DNA of 64,000 bases from Stutzerimonas stutzeri SDM-LAC (GCF_000235745.1 NZ_AGSX01000043.1:145517-209516), one strand, 5' to 3'; counted from the stretch's first letter, positions 18,697 through 28,102 are shown. Translations and numbers: made by a program. The notes: generated from the letters alone by a model not told the origin.

Positions 18697-18751
18697 TCAA
18701 TTACTTACACGCAGCGCCAAGGAAGGGGTCGTGCGTAAGTGAATGCTTACA
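18692..18751 (+). promoter_or_regulatory. Two GacA boxes upstream of rsmY
   Basis: The GacA upstream activating sequence is TGTAAG-N6-CTTACA. The proximal site at 18734-18751 (CGTAAG-TGAATG-CTTACA) matches 11 of 12. A distal site at 18692-18709 (TGTAGT-CAATTA-CTTACA) matches 10 of 12. Their centres are 42 bases apart, four helical turns. A TAGTCT -10 candidate at 18796-18801 puts the proximal site near -66. Confidence 0.8.
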
Positions 18752-18807
18752 AGCCGTGGTGCGAACTGCTACTACAGGTTTTTCAGACCGATCGGTAGTC
18801 TTTTCGC

Positions 18808-18936
18808 CACGGACGCCGCGTAGGGAAGCGCTTAAGAAATAAAACGGACGCGTAGCGGAGCGACGCCAGGAAGGCGTAAGTCATGGATGTCGGTTACAGT
18901 CTGCAAAGGCCCCGCTTCGGCGGGGTTTTCTTTTTT
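18808..18936 (+). ncRNA. rsmY: RsmY-type regulatory RNA sequestering RsmA/CsrA
   Basis: A transcript of about 125 nt is inferred from a -10 candidate at 18796 to the terminator at 18908-18936. It holds six GGA motifs (18811, 18824, 18846, 18857, 18869, 18885), the binding signature of RsmA/RsmE. One is displayed in a clean hairpin loop: ACGCC-AGGAA-GGCGT at 18863-18877. Length, GacA boxes upstream and location next to the acyl-CoA dehydrogenase gene all fit RsmY. It would titrate the translational repressor RsmA when the GacS/GacA system is active. The 5' end is approximate. Between 18937 and 19207 no complete gene is seen. Confidence 0.83.
18908..18936 (+). terminator. Rho-independent terminator of rsmY
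   Basis: CCCCGC (18910-18915), loop TTCG, GCGGGG (18920-18925), then TTTTCTTTTTT. A strong intrinsic terminator without a coding gene directly in front of it, which supports a non-coding transcript upstream. Confidence 0.93.
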
Positions 18937-19207
18937 CCGTGGACAACCACGGCGCCACCGTCGTCAGTCATTAATCCTTTAATGCCGGGTTTCCGGGAGG
19001 CGCGCTCCTGCCGGGTCCTGTCTGTAGGGGCAGGCCATGCCTGCGAACCGATACTGCCGACGGGGTCGGCCAGATCCAGACGAAGCTCGCCGGTAACGCA
19101 GGCGAGCTGAAGATCTCGATCTGGCGCAACGGCACCGCAAAAGGGCACTAACACAGTGCTGCCTTGCTCAGCCCCTGATTAGCACTAAGCACTGGCAATT
19201 TTCCAGC

Positions 19208-19855
19208 TTAAGCCGGCATGCACACGCCAGTGCCTCCGAGACCACAGTACCCGCCTGGGTTTTTCGCCAGATATTGTTGGTGATAGGCCTCGGCGTAGTA
19301 GAACGCCGGCAGATCGGCGATTTCTGTGGTGATGCCGCCTAGCCCGTGCTTGTTCAGTTCGGCCTGAAACCGCGCTTCGCTGTCGCGTGCCATTTCCAGC
19401 TGAACGGCGTCGAAGCAGTAGATCGCCGATCGATACTGGGTGCCGATGTCGTTGCCTTGACGCATGCCCTGGGTTGGGTTGTGCGCCTCCCAGAACAGTC
19501 CGAGCAGGTCGTTGTAGGAAATCAGCTGTGGATCAAACACCACCAGCACGGCTTCGGTGTGTCCGGTGAGGCCGGAGCACACTTCTTCGTAGGTGGGGTT
19601 TGGTGTGTGGCCGCCGGCATAAATCACCGCGGTCGTCCACACACCGTGCTGCTCCCAGAAGCGCCGCTCGGCTCCCCAGAAACAGCCCATGGCAAATATC
19701 GCCTGTTGCAGGTGCGCCGGGAACGGTGGCTGCAGCGGATTGCCGCTGACGAAGTGAGTCTCGGGCACCGGAACTGGCGTGGCGCGTCCTGGCAGGGCTT
19801 GCCCGGCATCAGGTAGCGCCTGTTTATGTACAAGAATTTGCGAGCGCAGGGTCAT
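19208..19855 (-). CDS. msrA: Peptide methionine (S)-S-oxide reductase MsrA
   Basis: A 215-residue enzyme that repairs oxidised methionine. The catalytic [11 protein letters not shown] motif contains the nucleophilic cysteine, and the C-terminal [14 protein letters not shown] holds a resolving cysteine. The length, with a roughly 50-residue N-terminal extension before the catalytic core, is that of the longer MsrA form of E. coli and P. aeruginosa. It is transcribed toward rsmY. The neighbour dipA upstream matches P. aeruginosa order (PA5017-PA5018). Confidence 0.96.
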   Translation of the reverse strand: MTLRSQILVHKQALPDAGQALPGRATPVPVPETHFVSGNPLQPPFPAHLQQAIFAMGCFWGAERRFWEQHGVWTTAVIYAGGHTPNPTYEEVCSGLTGHTEAVLVVFDPQLISYNDLLGLFWEAHNPTQGMRQGNDIGTQYRSAIYCFDAVQLEMARDSEARFQAELNKHGLGGITTEIADLPAFYYAEAYHQQYLAKNPGGYCGLGGTGVCMPA

Positions 19856-19950
19856 TTTGGTCCTCGGGCCTTGGGCATGTTTTCCGCTAGCCTAGGCTAC
19901 CAAGCTGACAAATCCAACGCGCGCGTGCCCGGACGGTAGGCGTAGAACCG

Positions 19951-22626
19951 TTAAAGCCAGTGCGGATATCGGCGTAGCGAGCTGATTAGCTGGTCGCCGG
20001 GGATGGGTCGATCGAACAGGTAACCCTGTCCGATATCGCAGCGTTGATGGCGCAGGAAGGCCAGCTGCTCGACAGTCTCGATGCCTTCGGCAACCACCTT
20101 GAGATTGAGGTTGCGAGCCATGGCAATGACAGCTGAGGTGATCTCGATATCGTCCTGGTTATCCGGAATGTCCTTGATAAAACTCCGGTCGATCTTGATC
20201 ACATCGATTGGGAATTTCTTCAAGTAGCTCAGCGATGAATAGCCGGTGCCGAAGTCATCCATCGCCAGGGTGACCCCGAGTGCCTTGAGGCCTATCAGTT
20301 GCTGACGCGTCGCTTCGGTCGCTTCGAGCAGCAGGCTTTCGGTCAATTCCAGCTCGAGGCGGTCGGTCGGCAGCTTTTCTTCGGAGAGAATGGCGGCGAT
20401 CGAGCTGACCAGGTCGGGATCGGAAAATTGCTTGGGTGACAGATTTATCGCGATCTGCGGCGTGCCGATGCCGAGTGCGGCGAGCTGCAGGCCCATCTTG
20501 CACGCTTCACGTGCGACCCACTTGCCTATCGGGATGATCAGCCCGGTTTCTTCGGCAACGCCAATGAATTGATCCGGGCGGATCATGCCTTTTTCCGGGT
20601 GGTTCCAGCGCAGGAGCGCTTCCAGGCCCTGCAGCCGGCCGCTGCGCAGGCAGAGCTTGGGTTGATAGAAAACTTCGAGCTCATTCTGCACCAGCGCTCG
20701 GCGCAGATTGTTTTCGACGAACAACTTGTAGTTAGCCTCGGCATGCAAGGCTTCGGTAAACACCTGTACTTGGTTCTTGCCGTTGGCCTTGGCCTTGTGC
20801 AGGGCTTGGCCGGCATGTTTCATCAGCGTCTCGGGATCACGGCCATGCAATGGCGAACAGGCCAGCCCCAGGGAGGCACTGACACTGATCAACTGCTTGT
20901 CGACGAACAGGGGTTTGTCGAGGGTGCGCAGCACTTGATGCGCCAGCAGCAGGCCCTCTTCCAGGTCCATGTTGTCGAGCAGGAGGGCGAATTCGTTGCT
21001 GGCGAAGCGCGCGAGCACACTGTCGCGGTTGAGGCTGTTGCGTAGCCGGCGAGCCAGGCTGGCCAGCAATTTGTCGCCGGTCTGGTGTCCGAGGCTGTCA
21101 TTGATGCGCTTGAAATTGTCGATATCCACCAGCAACAGGCACAGCTGCGGTTCTTTACCGGTGGCGAAGCGCTCTTCGATACTGCGAATGAAAAACGGGC
21201 GATTTCCGAGGCCGGTCAGGTTATCGGTATAGGCCAGGCGTTCGATATGCTGCTGCGCCAACTTGCTATGCGTGATGTCTTCATAAATGCCGATGTAATG
21301 CGTGAGCTCGCCGCTCTCACCAAACACCTTGGAAATCGACAGCTGCCCCCAATAAGGCTCCAGGTTCTTGCGACGGCTTCGGAATTCGCCCTGCCAGCTG
21401 TTGCCCTGGGACAACGTTGATGAGGTGTCGAACAGCAATTCGCTGAGGTTTTCCAAAGCAGTCAGGTCGGCCAGGCGGCGACCACGAACTTCATCGGCTG
21501 AGAACTGGGTAATCGAGGTGAAGCTCGGATTCACATACTCGACGATGCCATCCCGGTCGACCAGGATGAATGCGCTGGCGCTCTGCTCGACCGCGCGCTG
21601 GAAGAGGTGCAGGGTATAGGTGGCGCTGACGCGCTGCTGATTGGCCAGCACCTGAGCGTACTGATCGGCCAGTTCGCCAGCGAACGCCACCTCATCGGCA
21701 TGCCAGGTCCTGACACAGCCGGAGTGTTCCAGGCAGAGTACGCCGAACACCTCACCGCCGACCCTGATCGTCGCGTCAAGAATCGATGTGATGCCGCGTG
21801 GATTGAAGCTTATTGGTGCAAGTTCCACGGTGCGGGCGTCTTCTACGACATTCTGCACGTCGATCACCCGCCCCTTATGCAGCGCCTCTACATAACGTGG
21901 GCAGGCCGAGATGTCCATAGATGGAGGGTATTCAAAGCTGCCACTAGCGCGGCAGTAAGCTGCGATGGCCTCTAGCTGATCTCCCTTCAAATGCCATATC
22001 GATGCACGGGCGATCCCATATGCTTCACTGGCGGCCTGGGTGATCAGCTGCGCAGCCTCAAGCTGTGGATTAGCTGCGCTGTAGCGGTGCCGGGCCAGGC
22101 GCACGATAAGACTCTGTTGCGCGCGGGAGCGGATCAGGTGTTCGAGATGCTCATCCTGGGCCTGCTGATAAAACTCCAGAGACGATTGTAGCTTCGCATT
22201 CTGGGATTCCAGAGCCGGGGAGGCTCCCGCTGCATGGGGTTCGACGATCAGGTAGCCACGAACCAATTCTCGACCATACTGTTGGCAGAGTTCGCCAATC
22301 TCCAGCATGTCCAGCGGCCCATCGGAGGTGTGCAGGCAGTAACGAATGGAATAGTGGCCCAGGGTTGCCAGCTGCGCTTGCACCACGTCATGAAGTTTTA
22401 GGCGAGCTTGCGGCTCCATGAGGCTGGCATAAGGCGAGTCGATCAGAGAACAGAGATTATGCGCGGGCTGGCCCAGATAACGATCGCAGGCTGGGTCGAG
22501 ATACAGCAAGGCCCAGCTGGATTCGTTCAAACGCTCGAAACGCAACATGCCCAGCCTCGAAGGCGCTGGCAACTGCGTCACAACCTCGGTCGCCAAACGG
22601 CTGGCGGCATCGGTATGTATTTTCAT
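19951..22626 (-). CDS. dipA: Cyclic-di-GMP phosphodiesterase DipA (GAF-PAS-degenerate GGDEF-EAL)
   Basis: An 891-residue cytoplasmic sensor enzyme. In order: an N-terminal segment with a helical linker, a GAF-like domain (about 180-335), a PAS domain (about 345-455, QSASAFILVDRDGIVEYVNP), a GGDEF domain (about 475-635) and an EAL domain (about 650-885). The cyclase motif is changed to SNEF (ARFASNEFALLLD), so synthesis is not expected. The EAL side is intact: GLEALLRW, ELTESLLLE, MDDFGTGYSSLSYL, KIDRSFIKD, AEGIET. In P. aeruginosa DipA (PA5017, also beside aceF) promotes biofilm dispersal. The small gene at 22737 is divergent from it. Confidence 0.9.
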   Translation of the reverse strand: MKIHTDAASRLATEVVTQLPAPSRLGMLRFERLNESSWALLYLDPACDRYLGQPAHNLCSLIDSPYASLMEPQARLKLHDVVQAQLATLGHYSIRYCLHTSDGPLDMLEIGELCQQYGRELVRGYLIVEPHAAGASPALESQNAKLQSSLEFYQQAQDEHLEHLIRSRAQQSLIVRLARHRYSAANPQLEAAQLITQAASEAYGIARASIWHLKGDQLEAIAAYCRASGSFEYPPSMDISACPRYVEALHKGRVIDVQNVVEDARTVELAPISFNPRGITSILDATIRVGGEVFGVLCLEHSGCVRTWHADEVAFAGELADQYAQVLANQQRVSATYTLHLFQRAVEQSASAFILVDRDGIVEYVNPSFTSITQFSADEVRGRRLADLTALENLSELLFDTSSTLSQGNSWQGEFRSRRKNLEPYWGQLSISKVFGESGELTHYIGIYEDITHSKLAQQHIERLAYTDNLTGLGNRPFFIRSIEERFATGKEPQLCLLLVDIDNFKRINDSLGHQTGDKLLASLARRLRNSLNRDSVLARFASNEFALLLDNMDLEEGLLLAHQVLRTLDKPLFVDKQLISVSASLGLACSPLHGRDPETLMKHAGQALHKAKANGKNQVQVFTEALHAEANYKLFVENNLRRALVQNELEVFYQPKLCLRSGRLQGLEALLRWNHPEKGMIRPDQFIGVAEETGLIIPIGKWVAREACKMGLQLAALGIGTPQIAINLSPKQFSDPDLVSSIAAILSEEKLPTDRLELELTESLLLEATEATRQQLIGLKALGVTLAMDDFGTGYSSLSYLKKFPIDVIKIDRSFIKDIPDNQDDIEITSAVIAMARNLNLKVVAEGIETVEQLAFLRHQRCDIGQGYLFDRPIPGDQLISSLRRYPHWL

Positions 22627-22736
22627 CGAGCGGTTGGCTTCCAGTATGCTGCGGGAGTCGCTTCGTTAGCCGCAGCTTAGACGCTTTTTAGGGCGCTGAG
22701 ATGGCTAAATAATATTAATTACTGCAAGGGTGCATC

Positions 22737-23264
22737 ATGCAGCAGGGACTGACAAGTCGGCTATCAAAGTTACTGTTAATCTCGGTTCTCCTGATCGCTG
22801 GCGGACCGCTCAACGCCGCCGAGCCAAATACCCTGGGCTCAGACGAACCGTCCCGTTATTTGGCCGAGCTCCAGGCACTTTATCTCACCCAGAACGAACG
22901 AAAAGCCCTGCTTGCGCACAGCAATGCGCTGCTCAAGGCCTATGGATTGCGGGCTGCCTATCAAGTGGAGCGGGCCAACCCGGAGGATCTCGAATACCAG
23001 ATCAGCGTTGGCGCGCCTGGCGAGTTGCGTATCCGTGAGGAGCGCCGCGATGCGTCCGGTAACGTTGCCGTGCGCAACCGTGGGTTCTCGGTGTTCGGCT
23101 TGGATCCCTACATCCAGTACCAGTGCCCGCCGCAAGGCGTTGTATGCACCTTCGCGGGCGTGGCTGACAGCGAGCCTTGGCTGACCATCCTCCGTGACCC
23201 CAAGGGGGCAGAGGAGTTGGCGAAGGCTCTGTCCTTCCTGTTCCGCAATCTGCAAAAGGGCTGA
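22737..23264 (+). CDS. Exported hypothetical protein
   Basis: A 175-residue protein of no recognised family. The first 28 residues form a Sec signal peptide: basic SRLSK, hydrophobic LLLISVLLIAGG, then a cleavage region PLNAA. The mature part has two cysteines close together (YQCPPQGVVCTF) that could form a disulfide in the periplasm. It lies between divergent dipA and convergent aceF in its own unit and ends at a bidirectional terminator. No lipobox is present. Confidence 0.72.
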   Translation: MQQGLTSRLSKLLLISVLLIAGGPLNAAEPNTLGSDEPSRYLAELQALYLTQNERKALLAHSNALLKAYGLRAAYQVERANPEDLEYQISVGAPGELRIREERRDASGNVAVRNRGFSVFGLDPYIQYQCPPQGVVCTFAGVADSEPWLTILRDPKGAEELAKALSFLFRNLQKG

Positions 23265-23290
23265 TGACGCTTCGCGGTTAGCCTGACAAA

Positions 23291-23319
23291 CAAAAAACCC
23301 GCCACGAGGGCGGGTTTTT
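23291..23319. terminator. Bidirectional intrinsic terminator
   Basis: CCCGCC (23298-23303), loop ACGAG, GGCGGG (23309-23314), flanked by an A-run on the left and a T-run on the right. It can end both the exported-protein gene (plus strand) and aceF (minus strand). Confidence 0.93.
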
Positions 23320-23332
23320 GTCGTTCATCGGA

Positions 23333-25321
23333 TCACAGCAGCATGGTGCGGATGTCCGCCAGCAGCTCGGACAGGCGCTTGGTGAAGCGCGCCGCCGCGG
23401 CGCCGTTGATCACGCGGTGATCATAGGACAGCGACAGGGGCAGCATCAGCTTGGGCTGGAAGGCCTTGCCATCCCATACCGGCTGCATGGTCGCCTTGCT
23501 GACACCCAGGATCGCTACTTCCGGCGCATTGACGATCGGCGTGAAGCCGGTGCCGCCAATGTGACCGAGACTGGAGATGGTGAAGCAGGCGCCCTGCATG
23601 TCGTCCGCTGAAAGCTTCTTGTTGCGCGCTTTCTCGGCCAGTGCCGCCGCTTCGCCTGCCAGCTGCAGGAGGCTTTTCTGGTCGACGTTTTTGATTACCG
23701 GCACCATCAAGCCGTCCGGAGTGTCGACCGCAAAGCCTACATGCACGTACTTCTTGCGGATCAGCGCCTTGCCGCTGGGTGCCAGTGAACTGTTGAAGTC
23801 CGGCAGCTCCTTGAGCAGGTGCGCACAGGCTTTGAGCAGCAGTGGCAGTACGGTCAGCTTGACGCCGGCCTTCTCTGCCACAGCCTTCTGCGCGACGCGG
23901 AAAGCCTCCAGCTCGGTGATGTCGGCCGATTCGAACTGGGTCACGTGCGGCACGTTGAGCCAGCTGCGGTGCAGGTTAGCGGCGCCGACCTGCATCAGAC
24001 GGGTCATCGGCACTTCTTCGATTTCACCGAAGCGGCTGAAATCGATGGTCGGGATCGGCGGAATGCCCGCTCCGCCCGTGCTGCCTTCTGCCGGTGCCTG
24101 CTTGGCCTTGCTCATCATGCTCTTGACGTAGGCTTGGACGTCTTCCTTGAGAATCCGCCCCTTGGGGCCGGTGCCTGTAACGTCGGCCAGTTCGACGCCG
24201 AACTCCCGTGCGGTCATGCGCACTGCAGGCCCGGCGTGTACCTTGGTGCCGGCCTTGCTCGGGCCGCTTACTGCCGGGGCGGGCGTTGCGGCAGCCTTGG
24301 CTTCCGGCACACCCTGCTTGTTCGGCGCGACGGCCTGCTGCTGCGGTTCCGCTTCCTGCGGCTTGGCTGCGGCTTTCTTCGCCGGGGCGGCGCCCGCGAC
24401 CTTCAGCGTCAGGATCAGGTCACCGGTCTTGGCCGAGTCACCGACCTTGATCGACAGCGACTCCACCACGCCCGCCTTGGGCGCCGGGATTTCCATGCTG
24501 GCCTTGTCGGATTCCAGCGTGATCAGCGACTGATCCGCCTCGACGCTGTCGCCGGCCTTGACCATCACTTCGATAACGTTGGCGCTGCCGCTGGAGCCGA
24601 TGTCCGGAATGCGAACCTCTTCCACAGACTCGCCTGCAGGCTCCTCAGCCGCCTGTTCGGTCAGCTGCTCCTTCGGCTGGCTCTGGGCCTGGCTTGCCGG
24701 TGCGCTGCTCGCTGCTGCCGGCTTGCCCGCTGCGGCGCCTTTGAGGACCAGGATCAGGTCGCCAGTGCCCAGCTCGTCGCCCACCTTGACCGAGATGCTT
24801 TCGACCACGCCGGCGGCCGGAGAGGGAATCTCCATGCTGGCCTTGTCAGACTCGAGGGTGATCAGCGCCTGCTCGGCCTCGATGGTATCGCCGACGTTGA
24901 CCGAGACCTCGATCACGCTGGCTTTGCCCGACGAGCCGATGTCCGGAACCTTGATTTCCTGCGATTCACCGCCGGCCGAGGCGGAGGATGCCTCCTCAGC
25001 CTGGGTGGCCGGGGCTTCGTCAGCAGGGCTGTCGGCGGCGCCGGCAGGCTCGGCAGCGGCTTGCGCCGGTGCTTCGCTGCCCTGAGCGTCTTCGCTTTCC
25101 AGCTCAAGCAGTTCGTCGCCTTCCTTTAGTCGATCACCCAGCTTGACCTTAAGTGCTTTCACGACGCCCGCCTTGGGCGCCGGGATTTCCATGCTGGCCT
25201 TGTCGGACTCGAGCGTCAGGATGCTCTGGTCGGCCTCGATACGGTCGCCGACCTTGACGAACAACTCGATTACTTCACCCTCACCGCTGCCGATGTCGGG
25301 TACGCGTATGGTTTCACTCAC
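23333..25321 (-). CDS. aceF: Pyruvate dehydrogenase E2, dihydrolipoamide acetyltransferase AceF
   Basis: A 662-residue core subunit of the pyruvate dehydrogenase complex. Three lipoyl domains follow one another, each with the lipoylated lysine in ESDKASMEIP, joined by long Ala/Pro/Glu/Gln linkers. Next comes the E3-binding domain (VRMTAREFGVELADVTGTG) and the catalytic domain ending with SYDHRVINGAAAARF, whose histidine is the acetyltransferase base. Three lipoyl domains is the E. coli/Azotobacter number; I recall two for P. aeruginosa. The start is GTG 25321 (MSETIRVPDIG), with AGGAG eight bases upstream. It lies 24 bases after aceE in one operon. Confidence 0.95.
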   Translation of the reverse strand: MSETIRVPDIGSGEGEVIELFVKVGDRIEADQSILTLESDKASMEIPAPKAGVVKALKVKLGDRLKEGDELLELESEDAQGSEAPAQAAAEPAGAADSPADEAPATQAEEASSASAGGESQEIKVPDIGSSGKASVIEVSVNVGDTIEAEQALITLESDKASMEIPSPAAGVVESISVKVGDELGTGDLILVLKGAAAGKPAAASSAPASQAQSQPKEQLTEQAAEEPAGESVEEVRIPDIGSSGSANVIEVMVKAGDSVEADQSLITLESDKASMEIPAPKAGVVESLSIKVGDSAKTGDLILTLKVAGAAPAKKAAAKPQEAEPQQQAVAPNKQGVPEAKAAATPAPAVSGPSKAGTKVHAGPAVRMTAREFGVELADVTGTGPKGRILKEDVQAYVKSMMSKAKQAPAEGSTGGAGIPPIPTIDFSRFGEIEEVPMTRLMQVGAANLHRSWLNVPHVTQFESADITELEAFRVAQKAVAEKAGVKLTVLPLLLKACAHLLKELPDFNSSLAPSGKALIRKKYVHVGFAVDTPDGLMVPVIKNVDQKSLLQLAGEAAALAEKARNKKLSADDMQGACFTISSLGHIGGTGFTPIVNAPEVAILGVSKATMQPVWDGKAFQPKLMLPLSLSYDHRVINGAAAARFTKRLSELLADIRTMLL

Positions 25322-25345
25322 AATAGGTTCTCCTGTGCGCACGCA

Positions 25346-27991
25346 TCAGCAATCCAGCGGATTGCGCTTCTCGGGGTCGATACCGAACTCGGTAATGGCA
25401 TTGGCCACGACCTTGCGTTCGATGGCGCCGCGATCGGCGAGTGCCTGCAGTGCCGCGACGGCAACCCAGCGACGGTCGACTTCGAAGAAGTCGCGCAGCT
25501 TGGCGCGCGAATCGCTGCGACCGAAGCCGTCGGTGCCCAGCACCTGGTATTCGCGGGACGGCACCCATTGGCGAATCTGGTCGGCGAACAGCTTCATGTA
25601 GTCGGTGGAGGCGATAACCGGACCTTCGCGGCCTTCCAGGCATTGCTCGACATAGCTCTTGCGGGGTTCGTCGGTTGGGTGCAAGCGGTTCCAGTGGTCC
25701 ACGGCCAGGCCGTCGCGGCGCAGCTCGTTGAAGCTGGTGACGCTCCAGACGTCGGCACCGACGCCCATCTTGGCGAGGATGTCCACCGCGGCGCGGACTT
25801 CGCGCAGGATGGAACCCGAGCCCATCAGCTGCACGCGGTGCTTGAAGTCGCCCTTGGCTTCTTCGAGCAGGTACATGCCCTTGATGATGCCGTCTTCGAC
25901 ACCCTGCGGCATGGCTGGCTGCTGGTAGTTCTCGTTCATTACCGTGATGTAGTAATAAACGCTCTTCTGCAGCTCCATCATCTCGTGCATGCCGTGGTGC
26001 ATGATCACCGCCAGCTCGTAGCCATAGGTGGGGTCATAGCTGCGGCAGTTGGGGATGGTGCTGGCGAGGATGTGGCTGTGGCCGTCCTCGTGCTGCAGCC
26101 CTTCGCCGTTGAGCGTGGTGCGCCCGGAGGTGCCGCCCAGCAGGAAGCCGCGAGTCTGGGCATCGCCCGCCGCCCAGGCCAGGTCGCCGATCCGCTGGAA
26201 GCCGAACATCGAGTAGAAGATGTAAACCGGCAGCATCGGCTGGTTGTAGTTGCTGTAGGCGGTACCGGCGGCCATGAACGAGGAGAAGGCGCCCGCTTCG
26301 TTGAGACCTTCCTGCAGGATCTGCCCGTCTTGCACCTCGCGGTAGTACATCACCTGGTCGCGGTCGACCGGCTCGTACAGCTGCCCCACCGGCGAGTAGA
26401 TACCCAGCTGGCGGAACATGCCTTCCATGCCGAAGGTACGCGCTTCGTCGGCGAGAATCGGCACGATGCGCTTGCCCAGATCCTTGTCCTTGATCAGCTG
26501 CGACAGGATCCGGCCAAACGCCATGGTGGTGGAGATTTCACGATCGCCCGATCCGTCGAGGACCGCTTTAAGCGTCTCCAGCGGCGGCGTCGGAATGCTG
26601 AAACTCTTGGCCCGACGCTGCGGCAGCGAGCCGCCAAGCTTTTCACGGCACTTGCGCAGGTAGCGCATCTCGGCGCTGTCTTCGGCTGGACGGTAGAACG
26701 GCAATTCTTCCAGCTGCGAATCGTTGATCGGGATGTCGAAACGGTCGCGGAATTTCTTCAGGCTCTCGATATCGACTTTCTTGGTGTTGTGGGCGATGTT
26801 TTTCGCTTCACCGGCACCGGTGCCGTAGCCCTTGATGGTCTTGGCCAGGATGACGGTCGGCTGGCCTTTGTGGTTGACCGCCTGGTGATAGGCCGCATAG
26901 ACCTTGTAGGGATCGTGGCCACCACGGTTGAGCTTCCAGACTTCCTCGTCGGACATGCTCTCGACGCGCTTGAGCAACTCTGGGTCAGCCCCGAAGAAAT
27001 GCTTGCGCACGTAAGCGCCGTCTTTGGCCTTGTAGTTCTGGTATTCGCCGTCGATGGCCTGATCCATGCGGCGCTGCATGCGGCCGTCTTCGTCAGCGGC
27101 GAACAGCGGGTCCCACAGGCGGCCCCAGACGACCTTGTTGACGTTCCAGTTGGCGCCTTTGAACACGCCTTCCAGTTCCTGGATGATCTTGCTATTGCCG
27201 CGAACCGGGCCGTCGAGGCGCTGCAGGTTGCAGTTGATGACGAACACCAGGTTGTCCAGGTTCTCGCGGCCAGCCAGGGAGATGGCGCCGAGGGTTTCCG
27301 GCTCGTCGCACTCGCCGTCGCCGATGAAGCACCAGACGCGCTGCTTGCCTTTGGGAATGAAACCGCGGTTTTCCAGGTACTTCATGAAGCGTGCCTGGTA
27401 GATCGCCGTGATCGGGCCCAGGCCCATGGATACGGTGGGGAACTGCCAGAAGTCGTTCATCAGGTGCGGGTGCGGATAGCTCGACAACCCGTGGCCATCG
27501 ACCTCCTGGCGGAAGTTGAGCATCTGGTCTTCCGTCAGGCGGCCTTCAAGGAACGCACGCGAGTAGATGCCGGGCGAGGCGTGGCCCTGATAGTAGATCA
27601 GGTCGCCGCCATGCTCCTCGGTCGGAGCCTGGAAGAAGTAGTTGAAGCCGATGTCATACAGGGTCGCGCTGGAGGCGAAGGTGGAAATGTGCCCACCCAG
27701 GTCCGGGTCCTTCAGGTTCGCGCGCATCACCATCGCCAGTGCGTTCCAGCGGACCAGGGAGCGAATGCGGCGCTCCATGAACAGGTCGCCGGGCATCTTC
27801 GCTTCGCGGGTGACGGGGATGGTGTTGCGGTAGGGCGTGGTGATGCCGTAGGGCAGGGGTGTGCCGCTACGGGTGGCCAGTTCACCCATCCGGGTCATCA
27901 GGTAGTGGGCGCGGTCTTCACCTTCGCGATCGAGTACTGACTCGAGGGCGTCCAGCCATTCCTGGGTTTCGACGGGATCGAGATCTTGCAT
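25346..27991 (-). CDS. aceE: Pyruvate dehydrogenase E1 component AceE
   Basis: An 881-residue homodimeric E1 that decarboxylates pyruvate with thiamin diphosphate and acetylates the E2 lipoyl group. GDGECDEPETLGAIS to VFVINCN (about residues 225-260) is the ThDP/Mg binding fold. The length and DLDPVETQEWLDALESVL start are those of the gammaproteobacterial homodimeric type. GGAG lies upstream of ATG 27991. It is the first gene of aceEF; paired operators are found 119 bases upstream of its start. Confidence 0.97.
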   Translation of the reverse strand: MQDLDPVETQEWLDALESVLDREGEDRAHYLMTRMGELATRSGTPLPYGITTPYRNTIPVTREAKMPGDLFMERRIRSLVRWNALAMVMRANLKDPDLGGHISTFASSATLYDIGFNYFFQAPTEEHGGDLIYYQGHASPGIYSRAFLEGRLTEDQMLNFRQEVDGHGLSSYPHPHLMNDFWQFPTVSMGLGPITAIYQARFMKYLENRGFIPKGKQRVWCFIGDGECDEPETLGAISLAGRENLDNLVFVINCNLQRLDGPVRGNSKIIQELEGVFKGANWNVNKVVWGRLWDPLFAADEDGRMQRRMDQAIDGEYQNYKAKDGAYVRKHFFGADPELLKRVESMSDEEVWKLNRGGHDPYKVYAAYHQAVNHKGQPTVILAKTIKGYGTGAGEAKNIAHNTKKVDIESLKKFRDRFDIPINDSQLEELPFYRPAEDSAEMRYLRKCREKLGGSLPQRRAKSFSIPTPPLETLKAVLDGSGDREISTTMAFGRILSQLIKDKDLGKRIVPILADEARTFGMEGMFRQLGIYSPVGQLYEPVDRDQVMYYREVQDGQILQEGLNEAGAFSSFMAAGTAYSNYNQPMLPVYIFYSMFGFQRIGDLAWAAGDAQTRGFLLGGTSGRTTLNGEGLQHEDGHSHILASTIPNCRSYDPTYGYELAVIMHHGMHEMMELQKSVYYYITVMNENYQQPAMPQGVEDGIIKGMYLLEEAKGDFKHRVQLMGSGSILREVRAAVDILAKMGVGADVWSVTSFNELRRDGLAVDHWNRLHPTDEPRKSYVEQCLEGREGPVIASTDYMKLFADQIRQWVPSREYQVLGTDGFGRSDSRAKLRDFFEVDRRWVAVAALQALADRGAIERKVVANAITEFGIDPEKRNPLDC

Positions 27992-28102
27992 GGCTTGCTC
28001 CAGGGCGGAAAGGCTTCCAGAATCGGTTGCCTGCTTCGCGGCCGGCTTTGTGGGCCGGTGCGTCTATGTTCTTGGATGATTGCCGGGGGTAGAGCCGGGC
28101 TC

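Noticed and set aside
23819-25129. 436-codon open frame on the plus strand, opposite aceF
   Set aside because: Mirrors the lipoyl-domain repeats and Ala/Pro linkers of aceF; no independent coding evidence.
25568-27940. 790-codon open frame on the plus strand, opposite aceE
   Set aside because: It is the antisense shadow of a highly GC-biased gene: the encoded sequence is repetitive in Val/His/Gln/Arg with no domain, while aceE on the other strand has all motifs.
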